Shown piece after piece: positions 1 through 5,002 of a stretch of 5,002 nt of DNA (within the stretch, counting starts at the first letter, position 1; every line of letters starts with the position of its first letter). The stretch comes from an uncultured Fusobacterium sp. (GTDB taxonomy: Bacteria; Fusobacteriota; Fusobacteriia; Fusobacteriales; Fusobacteriaceae): positions 1-5,002 of the forward strand of contig UQQO01000147.1 of assembly GCA_900543175.1 (NCBI GenBank). Reading direction: 5' to 3'. A program made the translations under genes and the position numbers. The notes under the pieces are model-generated. The model was not told the origin of the DNA, searched no databases, and saw only the letters and a program-made list of their open reading frames with translations.

Positions 1-1081
1 AAGATTTTTTATCAACTTCTGTTTTATAAGTAATTCTATTTAAATTAGAATTTTTCCAATCTCCTCCCAAAATTAAATAACTATCTTCTCCATAATTATA
101 TTTAACTTGAGGTTTAATAAAATATTGTTCAATATCTGTTTTATAACTACTACGAATTCCATTATAAGTCGACCAATATTTATAATCTATTTCTGAATAT
201 TCACCTAAAATAGAAAATTCAAATTTATCATTTAATTTTTTATAATATTTTAATAAATAATCATCTGATTTTCTATCTATTCTTCCCCCATCATCTCCTG
301 ACTGTTCAGGATCTTTATCAAATTTTTCTTTTGAAAGAGATGATGTATAAGAATCTCTACTGTCATTATAGCTATATTTTCCTTCTAAATATCCATCCGC
401 TAATAGGTATTTTCCTTTTAAAAAAATAGCTTCACTTTTATCTCCTTTTTTATAATCTGGATGAGAATCTCTATAACCATCACTTTCAGAATAACTATAT
501 GACATATCAAATAAGAATTTATCTCCTACTTTAGTTCCATAGTTTACATTTCCTCTTCTAGTATCCCATGACCCAACTTCTCCATTGACACTTCCATAAT
601 TTTTTCTATTTTCTGGAGATTTAGTAATAATATTAATAACTCCACCTGTAGTTCCATCTCCATACATTACCGCTCCACCTGCTGGAATAACTTCTATTTT
701 TTCAATTTGTGATACAGGTATTTGACTTGTATTGTATAATCCGTCTGGTGCATTCATTGGCACTCCATCTAAAAGTACTAAAGTATTACTTTTTGCAGTT
801 GCTCCTGATCCTCTTAAATCAAATACAGCATCTGCTCCATCCATATAATTTACTGTTAACCCTGGCACTCCTCTTAAAGCTTCAGCTACTGTATTAGCTC
901 CCTTAGCTTGAATCTCCTCTTGAGTTACAATAGTGATATTTTTAGCAGTATCAAGTACACTTGTTTCAAAGTTTTCTGTTGAAATAACTGTTTCATTTAA
1001 CTTTTGACTTGCTATTTTCTCCTCTGCCATTGTAGTTGTCCCAACAGCTAATATAGCTGCTAGCATTAAATATTTTTTCAT
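1..1081 (-). CDS. btuB: TonB-dependent outer-membrane receptor, BtuB-like vitamin B12 importer (partial, C-terminus beyond window)
   Basis: Reading down from the ATG at 1081-1079, the frame stays open for 360 codons to the window edge. Residues 1-19 form a classical signal peptide (MKKY, a hydrophobic core, then TMA before EE), with no lipobox cysteine. Residues 30-35 (ETVIST) resemble a TonB box. Residues about 45-155 are a plug domain: ITIVTQEEI, then VAEALRGVPGL at 65-75, LRG at 89-91, VLLDGVPMN at 102-110, IEKIEVIPAG at 126-135 and a YGDGTTGGVINIITK block at 140-154. After that come alternating polar/aromatic stretches typical of barrel strands. Such receptors move a scarce ligand across the outer membrane using TonB-ExbBD energy. 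B12 as the substrate is inferred from the cobalamin riboswitch directly upstream. A cobamide/cobinamide or another corrinoid is possible, and the barrel that would confirm it is mostly missing. Homologues are about 600-700 residues, so roughly half the gene is present. The start is fixed by the Shine-Dalgarno at 1085-1092 and the signal peptide. Confidence 0.9.
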   Translation of the reverse strand, partial: MKKYLMLAAILAVGTTTMAEEKIASQKLNETVISTENFETSVLDTAKNITIVTQEEIQAKGANTVAEALRGVPGLTVNYMDGADAVFDLRGSGATAKSNTLVLLDGVPMNAPDGLYNTSQIPVSQIEKIEVIPAGGAVMYGDGTTGGVINIITKSPENRKNYGSVNGEVGSWDTRRGNVNYGTKVGDKFLFDMSYSYSESDGYRDSHPDYKKGDKSEAIFLKGKYLLADGYLEGKYSYNDSRDSYTSSLSKEKFDKDPEQSGDDGGRIDRKSDDYLLKYYKKLNDKFEFSILGEYSEIDYKYWSTYNGIRSSYKTDIEQYFIKPQVKYNYGEDSYLILGGDWKNSNLNRITYKTEVDKKS

Positions 1082-1084
1082 TCT

Positions 1085-1092
1085 CTCCTCCT
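1085..1092 (-). promoter_or_regulatory. Ribosome binding site of the TonB-dependent receptor
   Basis: On the minus strand the bases read AGGAGGAG, a near-perfect anti-Shine-Dalgarno match. The AGGAGG core (1087-1092) lies five bases before the ATG at 1081. This fixes that start over the in-frame Met codons 6 and 18. It lies downstream of the terminator hairpin and outside it, so control is more likely transcriptional than by hiding the ribosome site. Confidence 0.85.
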
Positions 1093-1105
1093 AAATGGTT
1101 ATATT

Positions 1106-1146
1106 AAAAATAAAAAGACTCTAACTAGGCTTTCCTAATTAGAGTC
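1106..1146 (-). terminator. Intrinsic terminator in the B12 riboswitch leader (expression platform)
   Basis: On the minus strand, 1146-1134 pairs with 1129-1117 in a 13-bp stem (GACTCTAATTAGG with CCTAGTTAGAGTC, one G-U wobble) closed by a four-base AAAG loop. It is followed directly by UUUUUAUUUUU (1116-1106). It lies between the cobalamin aptamer and the receptor start codon, where the off-state terminator of a transcriptional riboswitch belongs. A T-run on the plus strand (1150-1155) follows the hairpin on the other side, so it could terminate in both directions. I could not identify a competing antiterminator pairing with certainty. Confidence 0.85.
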
Positions 1147-1188
1147 CAATTTTTTACAAATAATAATTTTAACAATATTATTAATATC

Positions 1189-1353
1189 ATAAAATCGGTA
1201 AGTCTTCTGACTAAGTTTCATCCTACTTTCACACCTTCCCAGTTTCCCAGTGGCATTTTGTGATTTCGTCCACCTTACAGCAGTTTTCACTGTGAGGGAT
1301 TTACACCCTACTTCCTCTATTAAGCTATATGCACCTAATTTCCACGATTTTAT
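1189..1353 (-). promoter_or_regulatory. Cobalamin (adenosylcobalamin-class) riboswitch aptamer
   Basis: Read on the minus strand, the order of conserved blocks is that of the cobalamin riboswitch (Rfam RF00174). There is an AGGTGCATATAGC block near the 5' end (about 1338-1326), then AGGGTGTAAATCCCTCACAG, then CTGCTGTAAGGTGGACGAAA, then the B12-box GCCACTGGG at 1246-1254 followed by CTGGGAAGG, and finally AGTCAGAAGAC near the 3' end. The ends are complementary over nine bases (1189-1197 with 1345-1353, core AAAATCG/CGATTTT), forming P1. The element binds a B12 form and, with the terminator just downstream, should stop transcription of the receptor gene when B12 is abundant. A 7-bp A/U hairpin (1161-1167 with 1177-1183) sits between aptamer and terminator and may take part in the switch. 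That last point is inference. Confidence 0.95.
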
Positions 1354-1380
1354 TATATTAAATATTCATCTCTTTGTCAA
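1352..1380 (-). promoter_or_regulatory. Consensus housekeeping-sigma promoter for the riboswitch and receptor unit
   Basis: On the minus strand the -35 is TTGACA (1380-1375) and the -10 is TATAAT (1357-1352). Both hexamers match the consensus exactly and the spacer is the optimal 17 bases. Transcription should start around 1344-1346, at the very edge of the riboswitch. An intrinsically strong promoter held in check by a terminating riboswitch is a sensible design for a nutrient receptor. Confidence 0.9.
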
Positions 1381-1413
1381 GTTTTAAATAAAAAGTAACT
1401 TTTTTAGAACAAA

Positions 1414-3390
1414 TTATTTATTTATCTTCTTTAATTCAGCTTCTAATAGATCAAGTAATCTATCAAACTCTTTAGCTACAGCATGGAAACTTTCCTCTTT
1501 CTCTAAATCAACACCAGCTTTTTTAAGTTGACTCATAGGATGATCATTTCCTCCAGATTGAAGAAGAGTTAAATAATCTTTAGTAGCTTTTTCTCTCTCC
1601 TCTTGGCTATATTTTTCATTTGTAATTCTATCATATAGATTAGCTGATGAAGCAAAGCTTGTAGCATATTGATATACATAATATGGAGAGTTAAAGAAAT
1701 GAGGGATTCTTGCCCAAATTACTTTTTGAAGTTCGTCCATTGCAAGAGTATCTCCAAAATATTGTTTAAATAGATCATCCATAATTCCACTTAATACATC
1801 TGGAGTTATAGCTTTTCCCTCTTCAACTAATTTATGAGCTTGATACTCATAGTTAGCAAATAGAGTTTGAATATAGAAAGTACCAACAATATTTCCTAGA
1901 GCTTGTTCAATAAGAGCTATCTTTTCATTTGAGTCATTACTTTTTTTTATCATATAATCTAACATCAATCTTTCATTAAATGTTGATGCTACCTCTGCAA
2001 CAAATATTGTATAATCATGTGTTGCATATGGTTGAGCCTCACTAGAAAGAGTTGAGTGCATAGCATGTCCCATCTCATGAGCAACTGTAAATACATCGTC
2101 CATAGTTCCTTGATAGTTTAAAAGTACATATGGGTGAACATCATAGATTCCCAATGAATATGCTCCACTTCTCTTATTTTCAGTTTCAAATACATCTATC
2201 CAACCATCACTTAGAGCAGTTGCCATTTTTTTAGTATACTCTTCTCCCAATGGAGCTACTGATGCTAATACCATCTCTTTTGCCTTATCATATTCAAACT
2301 CTTTATTGTATTCAACAATATTTATGCTATTATCATAGTAGTGATAATCTTTTAAACCCAATGCTTTTTGTCTAAGTTTTACATATCTTTGTAGAGGAGC
2401 ATTGTTATCTATTGCTGATTTTAAAAGAGTTTCAAATACTTCTACTGGTACATTTTTAGGCTCTAAAGCTTTTTCTAAAGTTGAATTATAGTTTCTTGCT
2501 TGAGCAGATGCAGCATCTCTTTGTAAAAGTGATCTATAAATAGCTGCATATGTATTTTTGTTTCCATCAAAAGAGCTATAAAGAGCTTCAAAAGCTTTCT
2601 TTCTATCCTCTTGATTTCTATTTGTAGACAATACTTTTGAGTAAATTCCATTTGTAACAGGTCCTTTATACCCATCAGATAGCTCTACTTCATTCCATTT
2701 CATATCTGATATAGATAGTTCTCCATAAATATCATCTGGTGATCCCATATATTGTCCATAGTATGAAAGAAGTTTTTCTTTTTCAGCATCTAATACATGT
2801 CCTTGCAATCTGTAAATTTCCATTATATTAAATTTTTGATCTCTTAGCTCTTCTTTTTTTTCTATCCATTTTTCCATAGTTTCCTTTGGAATTTCTAAAA
2901 TTTCAGGAGTCATCCAAGCTACTGTTACAGAATATTGAGTGAATAGTGCTTGAATCTCTTGCATCTTAATTGAAGCTACTTCATCTTTAGAGTTTAAATC
3001 TTTTAGCATGTATGGATATACATATAATTTTTCAGCTCTTCTATTTAACTCCTCTTCCAATTTTATTAACTCAATAAATTTTTCACAACTATATCTTATT
3101 TTTCCCTTGTATTCAGGAACTTTTTTCATTAACTCCTTTACTTGAGAAAGCTCTCTATCCCATGCCTCCCAATTTTCATAGTAATCAGTTAGATTCCATT
3201 TATATTTTTGATCAATCTCATCTCTTTTTAACATTTTCTTTTCCATAGTATCTCCTTCTTCTTTTACTGTTTTTTCCACTGTTGTAACTTCTTCTTGAGC
3301 ATTTTTTACTTTATTTTCATTATCAAAATATAGTTTAGCTCCTATAAGGCTAGCAATAAGACCTATTATAACAAATTTTTTTATTTTCAT
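1414..3390 (-). CDS. pepF: Oligoendopeptidase F (M3B family zinc metallopeptidase) with N-terminal membrane/signal segment
   Basis: The protein has 658 residues; PepF proteins are usually about 600. It cleaves short oligopeptides and normally works in the cytoplasm. The catalytic HEMGH is at residues 438-442 (His438, Glu439 and His442), with the third zinc ligand most likely Glu466 in the AEVAST segment. The substrate-side motif PHFFNSPYYVYQYA is at 563-576 (His564, Tyr570/571/573). The usual PepF start, similar to MLKRDEIDQKYKWNLTDYY, begins only at residue 53. Residues 1-48 are an extension: KIKK, a hydrophobic stretch at about 6-18, and then an acidic, lysine-rich linker (23-48). No lipobox cysteine or clear signal-peptidase site is visible, so it looks more like an anchor than a cleaved leader. 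The ATG at 3390 has only GGGGGT touching it, whereas in-frame Met49 (3246-3244) has AAGGAG at five-base spacing, so a 610-residue cytoplasmic form is plausible. The enzyme assignment is secure; the start and location are uncertain. Confidence 0.95.
   Translation of the reverse strand: MKIKKFVIIGLIASLIGAKLYFDNENKVKNAQEEVTTVEKTVKEEGDTMEKKMLKRDEIDQKYKWNLTDYYENWEAWDRELSQVKELMKKVPEYKGKIRYSCEKFIELIKLEEELNRRAEKLYVYPYMLKDLNSKDEVASIKMQEIQALFTQYSVTVAWMTPEILEIPKETMEKWIEKKEELRDQKFNIMEIYRLQGHVLDAEKEKLLSYYGQYMGSPDDIYGELSISDMKWNEVELSDGYKGPVTNGIYSKVLSTNRNQEDRKKAFEALYSSFDGNKNTYAAIYRSLLQRDAASAQARNYNSTLEKALEPKNVPVEVFETLLKSAIDNNAPLQRYVKLRQKALGLKDYHYYDNSINIVEYNKEFEYDKAKEMVLASVAPLGEEYTKKMATALSDGWIDVFETENKRSGAYSLGIYDVHPYVLLNYQGTMDDVFTVAHEMGHAMHSTLSSEAQPYATHDYTIFVAEVASTFNERLMLDYMIKKSNDSNEKIALIEQALGNIVGTFYIQTLFANYEYQAHKLVEEGKAITPDVLSGIMDDLFKQYFGDTLAMDELQKVIWARIPHFFNSPYYVYQYATSFASSANLYDRITNEKYSQEEREKATKDYLTLLQSGGNDHPMSQLKKAGVDLEKEESFHAVAKEFDRLLDLLEAELKKINK
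3252..3257 (-). promoter_or_regulatory. Internal Shine-Dalgarno within pepF, before Met49
   Basis: The minus strand reads AAGGAGATACTATG, placing AAGGAG five bases before the in-frame ATG at 3246-3244. By the usual rules this is a better ribosome site than the one before the first ATG at 3390. Starting here gives a 610-residue protein of normal PepF length without the hydrophobic segment. The motif partly reflects the codons for Lys-Glu-Glu-Gly-Asp, so chance is possible. Confidence 0.5.
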
Positions 3391-3419
3391 ACCCCCGTTT
3401 TCACTATGTTATATAAATT

Positions 3420-3428
3420 ATTATAACA
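3420..3428 (-). promoter_or_regulatory. Extended -10 promoter for pepF
   Basis: The minus strand reads TGTTATAAT: an exact TATAAT (3425-3420) preceded by the TGn extension (3428-3426). No good -35 lies 16-18 bases upstream (the 17-base position reads TTAATT), as is common for extended -10 promoters. The spacer is a run of T then A residues (about 3431-3443), which may bend the DNA. Transcription would start near 3413, about 23 bases before the ATG at 3390. The upstream start and hydrophobic segment would therefore be transcribed. Confidence 0.65.
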
Positions 3429-3510
3429 TAATTTTTTAAAAAAATTAACTAACACACTTTACTATATATTTTCTATTTAAAAAGGGAAATTAATTATTTG
3501 ATATTGAACA

Positions 3511-3528
3511 AATTTTACTCGTGAAATT
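3511..3528. promoter_or_regulatory. Imperfect palindrome, candidate operator in the pepF-hydG divergent region
   Basis: The sequence AATTTTAC-TC-GTGAAATT is an 18-base inverted repeat in which seven of the eight half-site pairs match. The remaining pair is T opposite G. It sits between the two divergent promoters, centred about 62 bases upstream of the predicted hydG transcription start, a position often used by dimeric activators. No specific regulator can be named. In DNA this AT-rich, chance palindromes are common. Confidence 0.3.
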
Positions 3529-3566
3529 AAATTATACAATGTTTAGTGTAATTTAATAATAAAATG

Positions 3567-3575
3567 TGATATAAT
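3567..3575 (+). promoter_or_regulatory. Extended -10 promoter for hydG
   Basis: TGATATAAT contains an exact TATAAT (3570-3575) with the TGn extension just before it (3567-3569). The -35 region at 17-base spacing reads TGTAAT, a poor match, so activity would depend on the extended -10 or on an activator. Transcription would start at about 3582, giving a leader of about 28 bases that carries the Shine-Dalgarno. Confidence 0.65.
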
Positions 3576-3596
3576 AATAAAAAAATAAAATATATT

Positions 3597-3603
3597 AAGG
3601 AGG
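3597..3603 (+). promoter_or_regulatory. Ribosome binding site of hydG, deciding a TTG start
   Basis: AAGGAGG is a full Shine-Dalgarno match, six bases before TTG at 3610-3612. No in-frame ATG or GTG lies nearby. The first in-frame ATG is more than 60 codons downstream, inside the conserved N-terminal helical region. TTG is therefore the start. Confidence 0.85.
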
Positions 3604-3609
3604 ATAATT

Positions 3610-5002
3610 TTGAATAAATATAATCTTGATTTTTTAGATGAAAATATAATAAACCAAATTATTTCAGATGCTGAGAAAAAAAGTGAAGATTTTGAATTAG
3701 TTAGAGAAATCTTAAAAAAAGCTGAAAAGGCTGAAGGAATAACTGATGAAGAAGCTGCTATTCTTTTAAGTATAAAAGATGAAAATCTACTTGAAGAGAT
3801 GTATGCTGTTTCAAAAAAAATTAAAGAGAAAATCTATGGAAAAAGAATTGTTATGTTTGCTCCACTTTATATTAGTAACTACTGTGTAAACAATTGTAGA
3901 TATTGTGGATATAAACATTGTAATGATGAATTATTTAGAAAAAAATTAAATAGTGAAGAATTAATAGCCGAAGTTAAAGCTCTTGAGAAACTTGGACATA
4001 AAAGAATAGCTCTTGAAGCTGGGGAAGATCCTATTAACTGTTCAATTGATTATGTATTAGATTGTATAAAAGATATCTACTCAATAAAATTTAAAAATGG
4101 AAGTATCAGAAGAATAAATGTAAATATTGCTGCTACAACTGTTGAAAATTACAGAAAATTAAAAGAAGCTGAAATAGGAACATACATTCTTTTCCAAGAA
4201 TCATACCATAAACCTACTTATGAATATTTCCACCTTCAAGGACCTAAAAAAGATTATGAATACCATACTACTGCTATGTTTAGAGCAAGAGAAGCTGGAA
4301 TTGATGATGTTGGTATAGGAGTTCTTTATGGACTTTATGATTATAAATATGAAACAATTGCTATGATTAGATATGCAAATGAGCTTGAAAAAGTTACAGG
4401 AGTAGGACCTCACACTATATCTGTACCAAGATTAAGACCTGCTGAAAATGTATCACTAGAAAATTATCCTCACCTTGTAGAGGATAAAAACTTTAAAAAA
4501 TTAGTTGCAGTTTTAAGACTTGCAGTTCCTTATACAGGACTTATTATTTCAACTAGAGAGGAAGCAGGATTTAGAGATGAGATAATTGATATTGGAATCT
4601 CTCAAGTAAGTAGTGGATCTTGTACTGGTGTTGGAGGATATTCAGAAAGAGAAAAAAATATAGATGAAAAACCTCAATTTGAATTAGGTGACAATAGATC
4701 TCCAATGGAAATGCTAAAAAGTTTAATTGAAAGTGGATATATTCCAAGTTATTGTACTGCTTGTTATAGAAATGGACGTACAGGGGATAGATTTATGGAG
4801 ATAGCTAAGAGTGGACAAATCAACGTTATGTGTGAAGCTAATGCTCTAATGACTTTAAAAGAGTTTTTATTAGATTATGCTGATGAGGATTTAAAAGCTC
4901 TTGGAGATAAAGTTATTATGGAAACTTTAGAAAAAATGCCTAATGAAGAATTTAAAGCTAAAATAAGAGAAAACTTAAAACTTATTGAAAGTGGAGTAAG
5001 AG
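3610..5002 (+). CDS. hydG: [FeFe]-hydrogenase H-cluster maturase HydG, radical SAM tyrosine lyase (extreme C-terminus beyond window)
   Basis: The frame is open for 464 codons from TTG to the window edge. HydG proteins are about 470 residues, so only a few C-terminal residues are missing. HydG is a cytoplasmic enzyme that cleaves tyrosine with a S-adenosylmethionine-derived radical, giving p-cresol and the CO and cyanide ligands of the hydrogenase active site. It works with HydE and HydF. The radical-SAM cluster motif CX3CX2C is at Cys92, Cys96 and Cys99 (CVNNCRYCGY). LEAGEDP at 135-141 fits the SAM-binding region. QESYHKPTYEYFHLQGPKKDY at about 196-216 is typical of the HydG/ThiH family. The later TREEAGFRDE and SQVSSGSCTGVGGY blocks belong to the BATS-type half. 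The HydG-specific second cluster motif CX2CX22C is Cys382, Cys385 and Cys408, within CTACYRNGRTGDRFM and CEANALMT. This motif separates HydG from ThiH, which lacks it. The gene diverges from pepF and has its own promoter. hydE, hydF or hydrogenase genes may follow outside the window. Confidence 0.96.
   Translation, partial: MNKYNLDFLDENIINQIISDAEKKSEDFELVREILKKAEKAEGITDEEAAILLSIKDENLLEEMYAVSKKIKEKIYGKRIVMFAPLYISNYCVNNCRYCGYKHCNDELFRKKLNSEELIAEVKALEKLGHKRIALEAGEDPINCSIDYVLDCIKDIYSIKFKNGSIRRINVNIAATTVENYRKLKEAEIGTYILFQESYHKPTYEYFHLQGPKKDYEYHTTAMFRAREAGIDDVGIGVLYGLYDYKYETIAMIRYANELEKVTGVGPHTISVPRLRPAENVSLENYPHLVEDKNFKKLVAVLRLAVPYTGLIISTREEAGFRDEIIDIGISQVSSGSCTGVGGYSEREKNIDEKPQFELGDNRSPMEMLKSLIESGYIPSYCTACYRNGRTGDRFMEIAKSGQINVMCEANALMTLKEFLLDYADEDLKALGDKVIMETLEKMPNEEFKAKIRENLKLIESGVR

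Noticed and set aside
709..897. 62-codon open frame on the plus strand, leucine-rich
   Set aside because: It lies antisense within the plug-domain coding region of the TonB-dependent receptor. Its leucine-rich, repetitive composition is what reverse reading of AT-rich codons gives. No Shine-Dalgarno stands out.
1390..1404. Small hairpin after pepF (AAAAAG-TTA-CTTTTT on the minus strand) as a terminator
   Set aside because: The stem has a single G-C pair and no proper U-tract (only AUUU follows), so it is too weak to call.
2475..2675. 66-codon open frame on the minus strand
   Set aside because: It is a shifted frame wholly inside pepF, whose own frame is strongly conserved there. No supporting ribosome site or domain was seen.
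3430..3446. Near-palindromic T/A run (six T then seven A) between the divergent promoters as a terminator or operator
   Set aside because: It is pure A/T and lies in the -35/-10 spacer of the pepF promoter, where it is better explained as an intrinsically bent or flexible tract.
3498..3511. TTGAT-ATTG-AACAA, resembling an FNR/CRP-family site (TTGAT-N4-ATCAA)
   Set aside because: The left half is exact but the right half deviates by one base. Such motifs arise often in DNA this AT-rich. Its centre is also about 78 bases from the predicted hydG start, and nothing else supports it.
4201..4413. 70-codon open frame on the minus strand, Ser/Ile/Phe-rich
   Set aside because: It is antisense to a conserved part of hydG (the QESYH...GPKKDY region onward). 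It has no recognisable features and is a reading shadow.
3610..5002. Thiamine-pathway tyrosine lyase ThiH as an alternative identity
   Set aside because: The C-terminal CX2CX22C motif (Cys382, Cys385, Cys408) and the GPKKDY segment are HydG features, and no thiamine genes or TPP riboswitch are nearby.

Overview
The window is strongly AT-rich, with AT-biased codons (AGA for Arg, TTA for Leu, A/T third positions). It carries an outer-membrane TonB-dependent receptor, so the host is a diderm. It also carries HydG, a maturase for [FeFe]-hydrogenase, which points to an anaerobe. Together these traits fit a Fusobacteriota bacterium, with Fusobacterium the most natural guess. This is inferred from composition and gene content, not from a marker gene.

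Layout, left to right. Positions 1-1081 (minus strand, C-terminus cut by the window edge) hold the N-terminal 360 codons of a TonB-dependent receptor with signal peptide, TonB-box-like segment, plug domain and the start of the barrel. Upstream of it, at 1082-1380 on the minus strand, is a complete control region in transcription order: a perfect-consensus promoter (1352-1380), a cobalamin riboswitch (about 1189-1353), an intrinsic terminator (1106-1146) and a strong Shine-Dalgarno (1085-1092). The receptor is therefore most likely a BtuB-type vitamin B12 importer that is switched off by premature termination when B12 is plentiful. Positions 1414-3390 (minus strand) encode an M3B-family oligoendopeptidase F with an unusual N-terminal membrane/signal segment and two plausible translation starts. 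A 219-base divergent intergenic region (3391-3609) holds one extended -10 promoter for each flanking gene and an imperfect palindrome. From 3610 to the right edge (plus strand) is hydG, starting at TTG and truncated only at its extreme C-terminus.

The three genes do not form one pathway: B12 uptake, peptide hydrolysis and hydrogenase cofactor assembly are each separately promoted. Two links are worth noting. The receptor unit lies immediately downstream of pepF without a convincing terminator between them, so pepF read-through would also pass through the B12 riboswitch. pepF and hydG share a divergent promoter region.

I see no mobile element, CRISPR array, tRNA or rRNA. The most interesting points are the exported or anchored PepF with a well-placed internal start, and the promoter that overlaps the 5' strand of the riboswitch P1 helix.
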